Positions 19,286-29,098 of a stretch of DNA of 64,000 nt are shown here, piece after piece. Position 1 is the first letter of the stretch. Each line of letters opens with the position of its first letter. The notes beneath the pieces are model-generated. The model was not told the origin of the DNA and made no database searches. It was given only the letters and a program-made list of their open reading frames with translations. Position numbers and translations under genes: made by a program. Origin of the DNA: Rhizobiaceae bacterium CPCC 101076 (lineage in GTDB: Bacteria > Pseudomonadota > Alphaproteobacteria > Rhizobiales > Methylopilaceae). Location: NCBI GenBank assembly GCA_003347645.1, contig QDFX01000003.1, positions 62,001 through 126,000 on the forward strand. Direction: 5' to 3'.

Positions 19286-21574
19286 TTGCGCCAGGGGCAT
19301 CACGATCCGAACGATCGCGGGCGGGCAATTGCGGCGACGCAGACCCGGGCGCGCGCCTCCTCCGGTTTCGATCTCCGCGGCGCCATTGATGGGTTCTGGA
19401 CCGGCTTTCACAAACTGCTGAGCGATGAACGCGATCGCGGCCGGTATTTCCTCTGGCTGCCGGTCTTCGCCATCGGCGGCGTGCTGACGTTCTTCGAAGC
19501 CGACACCGATCCAGCGCTATGGGCGGCGGTCTCGGCTTTTTCCGTCAGCCTGCTGGTCGCCTTCCTCGCGCGATCGAGGGAAGCCGGCTTTCTTCTGGCT
19601 GCAGCCGCCGTTGCGCTGAGCGGAGGATTTTTCGCCTCGGCCATGCGTGTCGAGATGATCAAGGCCCCGATCCTGCAGGCGACGACGCGGGGCTTGGCGA
19701 CGGGGATCATCGAGAGCGTCGAACCACGCCCGCGCGGTCATCGGATCGTAATAGCGCTCGACTCTCTGTCCGATTTGTCCAAGGACGCGAGACCTGCGCG
19801 GGTTCGCGTGACGGTGGGAAATCTTGGCGGGGCGAGGGCGGGCAGCCGGGTGTCGCTCGAGGCATTGTGGCGGCCGCCGCCCGGACCCGTGAGGCCGGGC
19901 GGATACGATTTCGGCCGTGAGGCTTTCTTCAAGGGCATTGGCGCGGTCGGCAGCGATCCCGAAGCTCTGACTGTCCTGGCACCTGCACCGCTGACTTTCC
20001 GGCAGCGCGCCGCAATCTCGATCGACAATATTCGCAATCGGATCACATCCCGGATCGTCGCGACGGTGCCGGGCGACAGCGGAGCCATTGCCGCGGCGCT
20101 CGTGACCGGTCAGCGCGGCGAGATTTCGTCGGGCGCCAACGACGCGCTGAGGACGGCGGGCCTCTATCACGTGATTTCGATCTCCGGCCTGCACATGGCG
20201 CTGTTTGGCGGCACGCTGTTCGCTGTTGTCCGGTTCGCACTCACGCTCATCCCGGGGATCGGGCTGGGCAGGCCGATAAAGAAGTGGTCGGCAGTCGTCG
20301 CGTTGATTGGATCGGCTTTCTATCTCGCGCTGTCCGGAGGCGAGGTGGCAACGCAGCGCAGCTTCGTGATGGTGGCGTTCGTGTTCATGGCCGTCATCCT
20401 TGATCGACAGGCGGTCACGATGCGCAATCTCGCACTCGCTGCGCTGTGCGCCATTGTTCTGGTGCCTGAATCCGTGCTCGGACCGAGCTTTCAGATGTCG
20501 TTCGCCGCAGTGATGGCGATCGTAGCCTGGTATGAGGGGCGGTCGGCTGGAAAAGGTGAAGGCAGCAGTGGCGGGGGCCTGACCGGCTTCATTCATCGTC
20601 ACTTTGCGGCGATCGTCGCGACCACCGTCGCGGCGACCGTGGCCACAGCGCCGTTCGGGACTTTTCACTTCCAGCGCATCGCGGTCCATGCGCTGCCGAG
20701 CAATCTTCTCGCTCTGCCGATCGTCAGCCTTCTGATCATGCCGTGGGCGCTGATCGGGCTCGTTCTCTATCCCGTTGGGCTCGACAGCGTGGCCTGGCAG
20801 ATCATGGGATATGGGATCGGGCTTCTGCTGGTGATCTCGCGCGAGATCGCAACGTGGCCATATTCGACCGTGGTGGTGCCGGCCTTTTCAGGCTGGGCGG
20901 TTCTGGCGCTCGCCGGCGGGCTCTGCTGGCTTGCCATCTGGAGCACGAGGCTGCGCTGGCTCGGCATGATCCCGGTCGTGTTGGGCGTCATGCTCGCCGC
21001 GGATCCACCGCGTCCGGATATCTACGTGGACGCCGAGGGAAAGGCCGTCGCGGTCCGTGGGCCGGACGGGACGCTCGATCTGGCAGGAGTGAGATTCGCG
21101 AGCTTCGCCGCCGAAAATTGGCTGGCTGCCGACGGAGATAGCCGGTCCGTCCGGGACAAGAGCGCATCCGATGGCGTACGTTGCGATCGTCTCGGCTGCG
21201 CCATGCGGTCGCGGGACGGACGTTGGGTCTCGCTGACGTGGAGTTATGCCGGCCTCCGGGAGGATTGCCGGCGGGCTGCCATAGTCATTACGCGGCTGAT
21301 CGCTCCACCTGGCTGCCGGGATACCGCTCTCGTGATCGATGGGCGCGACCTGGCCGAGGATGGAGCCATCACGGTCTCCTTGAGGGAAGGCGGCCTGCCG
21401 GCGATGACCCGCTCTCGCGGTCTCGGGGTTCGGGCCTGGCATGCCGAGCGAAGGGTCCCGGACGGTCCGCCCTTCGTCCAGCCACCCCAACAGAGCGAAG
21501 TGTTGTCTAGAAATATAGACATGTCATCCGGTGCGTTTGTCGAAGATTCCGAAAGCACTGACGATGGTCTGTGA
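19286..21574 (+). CDS. comEC: ComEC/Rec2-family membrane protein
   Basis: This is a polytopic inner-membrane protein of the ComEC/Rec2 family, which in competent bacteria forms the DNA import channel. The product is 762 residues. An N-terminal DUF4131-type region with membrane spans covers about 55-110, and a soluble OB-like part about 130-230. The Competence domain is about 250-560 with the diagnostic [16 protein letters not shown]. The C-terminal 200 residues do not contain the HxHxDH metallo-beta-lactamase motif found in the full-length family. I take the TTG at 19286 because a GAGGGGA site at 19274-19280 precedes it and no later start keeps the first span. Natural competence is not implied. 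Confidence 0.88.
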   Translation: MRQGHHDPNDRGRAIAATQTRARASSGFDLRGAIDGFWTGFHKLLSDERDRGRYFLWLPVFAIGGVLTFFEADTDPALWAAVSAFSVSLLVAFLARSREAGFLLAAAAVALSGGFFASAMRVEMIKAPILQATTRGLATGIIESVEPRPRGHRIVIALDSLSDLSKDARPARVRVTVGNLGGARAGSRVSLEALWRPPPGPVRPGGYDFGREAFFKGIGAVGSDPEALTVLAPAPLTFRQRAAISIDNIRNRITSRIVATVPGDSGAIAAALVTGQRGEISSGANDALRTAGLYHVISISGLHMALFGGTLFAVVRFALTLIPGIGLGRPIKKWSAVVALIGSAFYLALSGGEVATQRSFVMVAFVFMAVILDRQAVTMRNLALAALCAIVLVPESVLGPSFQMSFAAVMAIVAWYEGRSAGKGEGSSGGGLTGFIHRHFAAIVATTVAATVATAPFGTFHFQRIAVHALPSNLLALPIVSLLIMPWALIGLVLYPVGLDSVAWQIMGYGIGLLLVISREIATWPYSTVVVPAFSGWAVLALAGGLCWLAIWSTRLRWLGMIPVVLGVMLAADPPRPDIYVDAEGKAVAVRGPDGTLDLAGVRFASFAAENWLAADGDSRSVRDKSASDGVRCDRLGCAMRSRDGRWVSLTWSYAGLREDCRRAAIVITRLIAPPGCRDTALVIDGRDLAEDGAITVSLREGGLPAMTRSRGLGVRAWHAERRVPDGPPFVQPPQQSEVLSRNIDMSSGAFVEDSESTDDGL

Positions 21575-21587
21575 CAACGTGCCAAGG

Positions 21588-21605
21588 CTGTCATCAACCT
21601 GTCAT
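21588..21605 (+). promoter_or_regulatory. Pho box (PhoB-binding site) of the pst operon
   Basis: CTGTCATCAACCTGTCAT is two perfect 7-base repeats (CTGTCAT) spaced by 4 bases, the alphaproteobacterial PhoB consensus. It lies 13 bases after the comEC stop and 100 bases before the pstS start. It indicates induction of pstSCAB under phosphate limitation. Confidence 0.9.
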
Positions 21606-21705
21606 CCAGCCTTCCTACAAGCGCCCCGACCGCAGCGACCAAGTCTCTGCGAGTAAGCCCCGTCGCGACATCGTGGTGGGCGCCACCCAACACAGGAGAG
21701 GCAAG

Positions 21706-22755
21706 ATGAAGCACGTCGCTCAAAACGCGCTCAAGTCCGCCGTGATCGTTGCTGCCGCCCTCGTGGCCGCCGCTGCGGCGCAGGCTCAGGAAATCACCGG
21801 CGCTGGCGCGTCGTTCCCGGCCCCGATCTACGCCAAGTGGGCCGATGCTTATAAGACCAAGACCGGCGTTTCCCTGAACTATCAGTCGATCGGTTCGGGC
21901 GGCGGCATCAAGCAGATCAAGGCGAAGACGGTCACCTTCGGTGCGTCCGACGCCCCGCTGAAGCCGGAAGAGCTCGATCAAGCCGGCCTGATCCAGTTCC
22001 CGACCGTCATCGGCGGCGTGGTTCCGGTCGTCAACCTTGAAGGCGTTTCGAACCTCGCTCTCGACGGCGCGACCCTCGCCAACATCTTCCTTGGCACCGT
22101 CAAGACCTGGAACGATCCGGCCATCGCCAAGCTGAACCCGGGCGCCAAGCTCCCCGACACGGCAATCGCCGTCGTCCGTCGTTCGGACGGTTCGGGCACG
22201 AACTTCCTCTTCACCGACTATCTCTCGAAGGTTTCGCCGACGTTCAAGGACAAGGTCGGTGCCGCTACCTCCGTCGAATGGCCGGTTGGCATCGGCGCCA
22301 AGGGCAACGAAGGCGTCGCCAACACCGTCAAGCAGACGCAGGGCGCGATCGGCTACGTCGAATACGCCTATGCTCTCGAGAACAAGATGCCGACCGCCTC
22401 GCTCGTGAACGCTGCCGGCAAGACGGTTTCTCCGACCTCGGACGCTTTCTCGGCTGCGGCCGCGAACGCCGACTGGTCGAAGGCTCCGGGTAACTACCTG
22501 ATCCTGACCAACCAGCCGGGTGATGGCAGCTGGCCGATCACGGGCGCTACCTTCATCCTGATGTACAAGCAGCCGGTTGATGCGAAGGCCGCGGGCGAAG
22601 CCCTGAAGTTCTTCGACTGGGCCTATGCTGCCGACGGCGATAAGCTCGCCGACGACCTGCACTACGTCGTCCTGCCGGACGCCGTTGTTGCCGGCATCAA
22701 GAAGCAGTGGACGAACGACATCAAGGTCGAAGGCAAGCCGCTCTTCGGCGGCTGA
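21706..22755 (+). CDS. pstS: phosphate ABC transporter substrate-binding protein PstS
   Basis: PstS is the periplasmic phosphate receptor of the high-affinity Pst system. The product is 349 residues. The signal peptide is about residues 1-25, cut after AAAAQAQ. The phosphate-binding loops are GAGASFPAPIY (about 28), GSGGGIKQI (about 65) and RRSDGSGTNFLF (about 160). I chose the ATG at 21706, since it follows AGGAGAG at 21694-21700 and begins a good signal sequence; the open frame before it runs through the Pho box. It is the first gene of pstSCAB. Confidence 0.96.
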   Translation: MKHVAQNALKSAVIVAAALVAAAAAQAQEITGAGASFPAPIYAKWADAYKTKTGVSLNYQSIGSGGGIKQIKAKTVTFGASDAPLKPEELDQAGLIQFPTVIGGVVPVVNLEGVSNLALDGATLANIFLGTVKTWNDPAIAKLNPGAKLPDTAIAVVRRSDGSGTNFLFTDYLSKVSPTFKDKVGAATSVEWPVGIGAKGNEGVANTVKQTQGAIGYVEYAYALENKMPTASLVNAAGKTVSPTSDAFSAAAANADWSKAPGNYLILTNQPGDGSWPITGATFILMYKQPVDAKAAGEALKFFDWAYAADGDKLADDLHYVVLPDAVVAGIKKQWTNDIKVEGKPLFGG

Positions 22756-22769
22756 TCCGAACACGATCT

Positions 22770-22795
22770 GCGGGACCGCCTCCGGGCGGTCCCGC
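22770..22795 (+). terminator. hairpin between pstS and pstC
   Basis: An 11-bp perfect stem (22770-22780 with 22785-22795) with a TCCG tetraloop lies 15 bases after pstS. It is followed by a weak pyrimidine tract (CTTCCGCTT). It probably stabilises the pstS message or attenuates transcription, so that the binding protein exceeds the membrane parts. Confidence 0.65.
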
Positions 22796-22821
22796 CTTCC
22801 GCTTAAGGGATGGGGATTGAA

Positions 22822-23805
22822 ATGGCGGAGATCAGTTTGACGGACGTGGCTTTGGGAGACGACCGGCAGAAAGTGCTTCGCCGGTTCACGCTAGCGGACG
22901 TCCTGTTTCACCGCTCGACGCAGGCCGCGGCGATCCTGGTCCTGGTGATCCTCGGCGGCGTGATGATGTCGCTTGTCGTGGGCTCGATGCCGGCAATTCG
23001 CGCCTTCGGCTTCGGCTTCCTGACTACGGAGAGCTGGAATCCGGTCACCGAAAAATTCGGCGCTCTCGCCCCGATCTACGGCACCATCGTTACATCGCTC
23101 ATTGCCATGCTGATCGCCGTGCCACTGGGCATCGGCATCGCGATCTTCCTTACCGAACTCTGCCCCCCGATGTTCCGCCGCCCGATCGGCATTGCTATCG
23201 AGCTTCTCGCCGGCATCCCATCGATCATCTACGGCATCTGGGGCTTCTTCGTTTTCGCGCCGTTCCTGCAGCAGACGCTCCAGCCCTGGCTGATCAACGC
23301 CACCAAGCATATTCCGGTCCTGTCCAGCCTTTTCGCCGGCCCGCCCTACGGTATCGGCATTCTCACCGCGAGCCTGATCCTGGCGATCATGGTTCTGCCG
23401 TTCATCACCTCGATCACCCGCGACGTCTTCGAGACGGTCCCGCCGGTGCTCAAGGAAGCTGCCTACGGCGTCGGATGCACCACTTGGGAAGTCGTCAAGA
23501 ACGTGGTGCTTCCGTACACGCGGATCGGTGTGGTCGGCGGCATCATGCTTGGCCTCGGCCGCGCGCTCGGCGAGACCATGGCGGTCACCTTCGTCATCGG
23601 CAACGCGCACAGGATCTCGGAATCGCTGTTGCAGCCCGGCACGACGATCTCGGCCACGATCGCCAACGAGTTCACCGAAGCTATCGGCGACGTCTATACA
23701 AGCTCGCTGATCGCACTCGGCCTGATCCTCTTCATCATCACATTCATCGTTCTCGCCTGCGCGCGCCTGATGCTGCTGCGCCTCGAGAAGATGTCGGGAG
23801 GCTGA
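22822..23805 (+). CDS. pstC: phosphate ABC transporter permease PstC
   Basis: PstC is one of two inner-membrane permeases that form the phosphate channel. The product is 327 residues with six main membrane spans. The binding-protein-dependent transport signature for docking PstB is visible as the [20 protein letters not shown] stretch near residue 220. [16 protein letters not shown] is typical of PstC. I prefer the ATG at 22822 (GGGG at 22812-22815 before it) to the ATG at 22810, which has its site too close. It follows pstS by 66 bases and precedes pstA by 4. Confidence 0.95.
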   Translation: MAEISLTDVALGDDRQKVLRRFTLADVLFHRSTQAAAILVLVILGGVMMSLVVGSMPAIRAFGFGFLTTESWNPVTEKFGALAPIYGTIVTSLIAMLIAVPLGIGIAIFLTELCPPMFRRPIGIAIELLAGIPSIIYGIWGFFVFAPFLQQTLQPWLINATKHIPVLSSLFAGPPYGIGILTASLILAIMVLPFITSITRDVFETVPPVLKEAAYGVGCTTWEVVKNVVLPYTRIGVVGGIMLGLGRALGETMAVTFVIGNAHRISESLLQPGTTISATIANEFTEAIGDVYTSSLIALGLILFIITFIVLACARLMLLRLEKMSGG

Positions 23806-23809
23806 GACC

Positions 23810-24645
23810 ATGGACCTCTACGCAGGACGTCGCGTCCGCAACAAGATCTACATGACGCTGTCGCTCGCGGCTGCCGTCATCGGCCTCGGCTGGCTCGTTC
23901 TGATCCTCGGGGCGTTGCTCTGGAATGGCTTCGCCGGCCTGAGCCTTGCCGTGTTCACGGAATCGACGCCTCCGCCTCCGGGCAATGGCGGCGGTCTCGC
24001 AAACGCCATCGTCGGCAGCCTGATCATGACCGGGATCGCCGTGGTGATCGGTACTCCGATCGGAATCCTGGCCGGTACCTACATGGCCGAATACGGTCGT
24101 CACACGACGCTGACGACAGTGGTGCGTTTCATCAACGACATTCTCCTGTCGGCGCCGTCCATTGTCATCGGCCTGTTCATCTACGAGCTGTTCGTCGCCA
24201 CGATGGGGCACTTCTCGGCGATTGCCGGCGCGGCCGCGCTCGCGGTCATTGTGATCCCGGTCGTCGTCCGGACGACGGAAGACATGCTGCTTCTGGTGCC
24301 GAACCAGCTTCGCGAAGCATCGTCCGCCCTGGGTGCGCCGCGCTGGCTGGTCATCCGCAAGGTCGCGTACCGCGCGGCCCGCGCGGGCATGACCACCGGC
24401 GTTCTCCTCGCGATCGCCCGTATCTCCGGCGAGACGGCGCCGCTGCTGTTCACCTCGCTGAACAACCAGTTCTGGAGCACGAATCTCAATGCGCCGATGG
24501 CCAGCCTTCCGGCGACCATCTTCTCGTTCGCCCTCAGCCCCTACGAGGGCTGGCAGCAGCTTGCCTGGTCGGGCGCTCTTCTCATCACCTTCGCCGTGCT
24601 GAGCCTCAGCATCGCGGCACGAATCCTCACGTCCCGGAGCGGGTC

Positions 24646-24649
<4 letters not shown>
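23810..24649 (+). CDS. pstA: phosphate ABC transporter permease PstA
   Basis: PstA is the second phosphate permease and pairs with PstC. The product is 279 residues. After a short cytoplasmic N-terminus there are six membrane spans. [18 protein letters not shown] marks the periplasmic-to-membrane junction typical of PstA, and the EAA loop is visible as [19 protein letters not shown] near residue 165. A GAGGCTGAG site precedes the ATG. It overlaps pstB by 4 bases (ATGA), which implies coupled translation. Confidence 0.95.
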
Positions 24650-25485
<836 letters not shown>

Positions 25486-25495
25486 TTATTCCATG

Positions 25496-25590
25496 TCCCG
25501 GAAGCGGCAAAGCCGCTGTCCGGGATCCATACTCCGCGGCGCTTGCGGTTTGTATGGATTCCGGGCTCGACGCTTCGCGTCGCCCCGGAA
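25496..25590. repeat. intergenic palindromic repeat, copy 1
   Basis: A 95-base element lies between pstB and queH and is built of nested palindromes. Hairpin 1 is 25496-25525, with TCCCGGA and TCCGGGA arms plus an inner AGCGGC/GCCGCT. Arms ATCCATAC (25525-25532) and GTATGGAT (25552-25559) enclose a central piece. Hairpin 2 is 25560-25589, with TCCGGG/CCCGGA arms and an inner CGACGC/GCGTCG. A related element at 51288-51389 shares the layout and the CCATA/TATGG arms. It resembles the high-copy intergenic repeats of Rhizobiales genomes. Confidence 0.7.
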
Positions 25591-25644
25591 CACAAGTGGC
25601 GCCGAGCCGTTGGGCTCCAAAGGCAATTGTGTTATGCCGCGCCC

Positions 25645-26325
25645 ATGACGGACATCCTGGACATCGAGCGCCCGGTCCTTGAGACGCCAGGTGGCGCCAA
25701 GAAGGTGCTTCTCCATTCCTGCTGCGCCCCGTGCTCGGGCGAGGTGATGGAGGCGATGCTCGCGTCCGGGATCGACTACACGATCTATTTCTACAATCCG
25801 AACATCCATCCCGAGCGCGAATATCTGCTGCGCAAGGACGAGAACATTCGCTTCGCCGAGAAGCATAATGTTCCGTTCGTCGATGCCGATTATGACAAGG
25901 ACAATTGGTATGCTCGCGCCAAAGGCATGGAATGGGAGCCGGAACGCGGCGCCCGCTGCACGATGTGCTTCGACATGCGCTTCGAGCGGACCGCGCTCTA
26001 CGCTCACGAGAACGGCTTTCCGGTCATCACGTCCTCGCTCGGTATCTCGCGCTGGAAGGACATGAATCAGATCAACGGCTGCGGCCGGCGTGCGGCGGCG
26101 CGCTACGAGGGCCTGACCTACTGGGAATACAATTGGCGCAAGGGCGGTGGCTCCTCGCGGATGATCGAGATCTCGAAGCGCGAAGAATTCTACCAGCAGG
26201 AATATTGCGGCTGCGTCTATTCTCTGAGAGACACCAACATCTCCCGCCGCGAACGCGGCCGCGAGCCTATCAAGCTCGGCGTGATGTACTACGGCAAGGA
26301 TGCTGACGGACAGGGCGGCAAGTAA
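25645..26325 (+). CDS. queH: epoxyqueuosine reductase QueH
   Basis: QueH reduces epoxyqueuosine to queuosine in the wobble base of tRNAs with GUN anticodons. It is the non-cobalamin alternative to QueG (formerly DUF208). The product is 226 residues. Conserved cysteines are all present: Cys26-Cys27 and Cys30 in HSCCAPCSG, Cys105 and Cys108 in CTMCF, and Cys188/Cys190 in EYCGC. These ligate an iron-sulfur cluster and an adjacent iron in the family. I use the ATG at 25645, since the upstream open frame runs into the repeat element. It is convergent with yeiH (4-base gap). Confidence 0.9.
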   Translation: MTDILDIERPVLETPGGAKKVLLHSCCAPCSGEVMEAMLASGIDYTIYFYNPNIHPEREYLLRKDENIRFAEKHNVPFVDADYDKDNWYARAKGMEWEPERGARCTMCFDMRFERTALYAHENGFPVITSSLGISRWKDMNQINGCGRRAAARYEGLTYWEYNWRKGGGSSRMIEISKREEFYQQEYCGCVYSLRDTNISRRERGREPIKLGVMYYGKDADGQGGK

Positions 26326-26329
26326 CGGC

Positions 26330-27382
26330 TCAGTCGATGCCGAGCAGCACGATCAGCCCGTAGCTCAGCACGCCGATAATTCCCAAGGACAGGATAGCGG
26401 CGGCCAGTACGCGGCCGCCTACGCGCGTCAGCGATCGGATATCAGCGCTCAGTCCGAGCCCGGCCATCGAAATGACGGCGAGTGCCGAGGAGATGCCCGA
26501 CAGGACCGGCAGCGCGCCCTCGGGAATGAAACCGAAGGACCGCGCGGCCAACATCACCAGGAATCCGGCGATGAACCACGGCAGCAAATGCGCGAGGTCC
26601 GGTCGGCGCTGTTCCTTCTCTCGGTATAGCAGGCCAAGCGTCGCGATGACCGGGCCGAGCATCAGGACGCGGACCAGTTTGACCAGGGTGCCGATCTGCA
26701 AGCTCGCGGCAGAGACCGGAGCCGTCGCGGCGAGAACCTGCGGAACGGCGTAGACGGTCAGACCGGCGAAGACGCCGTACTGGTTCGCGGACCAGCCGAG
26801 CGCAGGGACGAGCAGCGGAAGCAACAGAACCCCGGCGACGCCCAAAATGGCGGTGAAGGCTATCGAACAGGCAACGTCTCGGCCTTCGGCGTGGATGACC
26901 GGAGCGGTCGCTGCAATCGCGGAATTGCCGCAGATCGAATTCCCGCAGGCGATCAGCATAGCAAGCGTGCTCTTCAGGCCCAGCAGTCTCCCGACGCCGT
27001 AGCTCAGCGGTATCGACAGTCCGACTACCAGCACGATGCCGAGTAGAAGCATCGGGCCCGCCGCGAGCGCTGCAGCGGGATCGATCGAGGCACCGAGCAG
27101 CACAACCGCGATCTCAAGGACGGTCTTCGACGAAATGCAGATGCCACGGTCGAAGCGTCGGCCGAGGCGAATTGAACTGCGGATCACGACACCGAGGATG
27201 ATCGCGACAGGCAGCGCGTCGAGCCAGGCCCGCCCCAGAATAGCGGTCTCGATCGCAGACAACATCGCGGCAGCGCACGCGACCGCCACGCACAGAATGA
27301 GCCCGGGAAGGGCGTTGCCGGTGCCGGTTCGAACGTCCGACGCATGATCCGCTATTGCCATTCCGAGAATGTGGAATGGCAT
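26330..27382 (-). CDS. YeiH/UPF0324 family membrane protein (putative sulfate exporter family)
   Basis: This is a polytopic inner-membrane protein of 350 residues in the UPF0324 (YeiH) family, annotated as putative sulfate or sulfonate exporters. The family motif CGNSICGNSAIAATAPVI is around residue 145, and about ten membrane spans are visible. It is divergent from a LysR gene, the usual partner of this family (YeiE in E. coli). The start is uncertain: the ATG at 27382 gives MPFHILGMAIA, and an ATG at 27361 would drop seven residues. Neither has a strong ribosome-binding site, and an inverted repeat covers this region. True substrate not proven. Confidence 0.85.
   Translation of the reverse strand: MPFHILGMAIADHASDVRTGTGNALPGLILCVAVACAAAMLSAIETAILGRAWLDALPVAIILGVVIRSSIRLGRRFDRGICISSKTVLEIAVVLLGASIDPAAALAAGPMLLLGIVLVVGLSIPLSYGVGRLLGLKSTLAMLIACGNSICGNSAIAATAPVIHAEGRDVACSIAFTAILGVAGVLLLPLLVPALGWSANQYGVFAGLTVYAVPQVLAATAPVSAASLQIGTLVKLVRVLMLGPVIATLGLLYREKEQRRPDLAHLLPWFIAGFLVMLAARSFGFIPEGALPVLSGISSALAVISMAGLGLSADIRSLTRVGGRVLAAAILSLGIIGVLSYGLIVLLGID
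27356..27381. promoter_or_regulatory. inverted repeat at the yeiH start
   Basis: TGCCATTCC (27356-27364) and GGAATGGCA (27373-27381) form a perfect 9-bp inverted repeat with an 8-base spacer, overlapping the first codons of yeiH. It may be an operator or an mRNA hairpin that hides the translation start. Confidence 0.45.
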
Positions 27383-27402
27383 CTCTGTTCAATCCATCGA
27401 CA

Positions 27403-27435
27403 AATATCGTATATTCCGTTCGAAAAAATCGAACG
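27403..27435. promoter_or_regulatory. candidate LysR operators in the yeiH/lysR divergent region
   Basis: Two inverted repeats lie side by side: AATAT-CGT-ATATT (27403-27415) and CGTTCGA-N5-TCGAACG (27417-27435), the second ending at the base before the LysR start codon. LysR-type proteins bind AT-rich dyads with a T-N11-A core, which AATATCGTATATT fits. Autoregulation and control of yeiH are inferred. Confidence 0.55.
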
Positions 27436-28368
27436 ATGACCCTGGATCAGCTCCGCATCTTCATCGCCGTCGCCGATCGGGAGCACTTGACCGGCGCTGC
27501 CGAGGCTTTGAACATGACGCCGTCTGCTGTCAGCCATGCCATCCGCGCGCTCGAGGAACGGCATGGGGCCGAACTGTTTCATCGCGTCGGGCGGCGCATA
27601 GAACTGGCGGAAGCAGGGAGGGTGTTTCTTCCGGCGGCGAAGGCGACCCTCGCGCAGGCACAGAGCGCGGAACTGGCGCTTGCCGAGCTCGGCGGAATGA
27701 AGCGCGGACGCCTCGCGGTTCACGCCAGCCAGACCATTGCCAGCTATTGGGTGCCGGAACTGCTCGTCCGGTTCCACGATGCCTATCCGGGGGTCTATGT
27801 CAGTCTGGCTGTCGGCAATACGACGGAGGCCGTTCGCGCGGTCGTTGAGGGTTCGGCCGATGTCGGCTTCGTCGAAGGCGACGTGGACGAGCCGGTGCTC
27901 GCGATGAAATCCGTCGCGTCGGACCAACTGATCGTCGTCGTTTCGCCGGATCACCACTGGGCGGACGGGCGGCTACTCAAGCCTGACGATCTCCGACATG
28001 GGCGCTGGGTCATGCGCGAGCAGGGGTCAGGCACAAGGGCGCTGTTCGAGGACGCCCTGGAAGCGATAGGCATCCCGCGCCAGGAACTCGATGTCTCGCT
28101 CTCGCTGCCGTCGAACGAGGCGGTACGGGCCGCCGTGCAGGCCGGGAAATTGGCCGGCGTGATGTCCGAGATGGTCGCCGCGAACGATCTGGAGGCAGGA
28201 CGGCTGGCCAGAGCGGGCATTGATCTGCCCGCCCGCATGTTCTGGATGCTCTGGCACAAGGAACGCTACCGCACGAAGGCCGCCAGGGCGCTCGAGGCCC
28301 TGATCCCGAAGCCTAGCCGAGAAAATCCAGCACAGCGGTCAAAAACGCCTCGGGCGCCTCGACATTGA
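27436..28368 (+). CDS. LysR-family transcriptional regulator
   Basis: This is a 310-residue LysR regulator. The N-terminal winged helix-turn-helix (residues 1-65) has the typical LTGAAEALNMTPSAVSHAIR and ERHGAELFHRVGRR. The periplasmic-binding-protein-like effector domain spans about 90-300. I use the ATG at 27436, which begins MTLDQLRIFIAVAD; the longer frame starts inside the divergent operator region. Placement next to yeiH suggests that it controls that exporter, as YeiE-type or CysB-like regulators do. Its last 56 bases overlap the convergent hydrolase gene, so the C-terminus (after ALIPKPS) runs past the usual family end. Confidence 0.9.
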   Translation: MTLDQLRIFIAVADREHLTGAAEALNMTPSAVSHAIRALEERHGAELFHRVGRRIELAEAGRVFLPAAKATLAQAQSAELALAELGGMKRGRLAVHASQTIASYWVPELLVRFHDAYPGVYVSLAVGNTTEAVRAVVEGSADVGFVEGDVDEPVLAMKSVASDQLIVVVSPDHHWADGRLLKPDDLRHGRWVMREQGSGTRALFEDALEAIGIPRQELDVSLSLPSNEAVRAAVQAGKLAGVMSEMVAANDLEAGRLARAGIDLPARMFWMLWHKERYRTKAARALEALIPKPSRENPAQRSKTPRAPRH

Positions 28369-29089
28369 TGATGTGCGAGCCGCGCAGAATGACGCCCTTC
28401 GCGTTCGGGATGCGGCTGACGATGAAGGCTGCCTCAGCGGGCGTCGTGCCCTGGTCCTCGGCTCCGACCACGACCAGGGTCGGCGCCGTGATGGCGCGGA
28501 TGGTCTCGCGCTGGTCCATGTCGCGCATGGCGGAGCACGAGCCCGAGAAGCCGTCGACCGTCGTCTGCAGGAACTGCTCACGGATCTCGCCGACCTTGTC
28601 GCCGCTGTTCTTCAGGAAGTCCGGCGTGAACCAGCGCTGCATGGTCGGTGCCGCGAGCACTTCCATGCCGCGACTCTGCGCGGTCTTGATGCGGCCGTCC
28701 CACAGTTCCGGCGGACCCATGAAGGTGGCGGCGCTCGAGAGGATCAGCTTCTCGATACGATCCGGATGATTGGTGGCGAGCCACATGCCGACCATGCCGC
28801 CCATCGACAGGCCGAGCCAGTTCACCCGGCCGACGCCGGCTGCATCCATGATTGCAAGCGCGTCGGCGCCGAGCTGTTCGAGCGAATAGGGTGACGGCGG
28901 CGAGTCCGACTGGCCATGGCCGCGACGGTCGTAGCGGATGACGCGGAAGCGCTCGGCGAAGTCGGAAAGCTGGGGCTCCCACATCCGGTACGTCGTGCCC
29001 ATCGAGTTCGAGAGCATCAGGGCCGGAGCGTCGGCCGGACCGTCGACGGTGTAGAAGAGGCGGACGCCGTCGTTTTCAGCGAATGCCAT
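28313..29089 (-). CDS. alpha/beta hydrolase, 3-oxoadipate enol-lactonase-like
   Basis: This is a 258-residue alpha/beta hydrolase, closest in look to PcaD. The oxyanion region is NSMGTTYRMWEPQL, followed by YDRRGHGQSD. The nucleophile Ser is in GLSMGGMVG (about residue 94), the acid in the VVVGAEDQGT segment and the catalytic His in GSHIINVEAP. No other pca genes are nearby. It is the third gene of a minus-strand operon with an ABC permease and binding protein (9-base gap), so its substrate may instead be the compound imported or a derivative of it. PcaD activity is uncertain. Confidence 0.8.
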   Translation of the reverse strand: MAFAENDGVRLFYTVDGPADAPALMLSNSMGTTYRMWEPQLSDFAERFRVIRYDRRGHGQSDSPPSPYSLEQLGADALAIMDAAGVGRVNWLGLSMGGMVGMWLATNHPDRIEKLILSSAATFMGPPELWDGRIKTAQSRGMEVLAAPTMQRWFTPDFLKNSGDKVGEIREQFLQTTVDGFSGSCSAMRDMDQRETIRAITAPTLVVVGAEDQGTTPAEAAFIVSRIPNAKGVILRGSHIINVEAPEAFLTAVLDFLG

Positions 29090-29098
29090 TATCGGACC

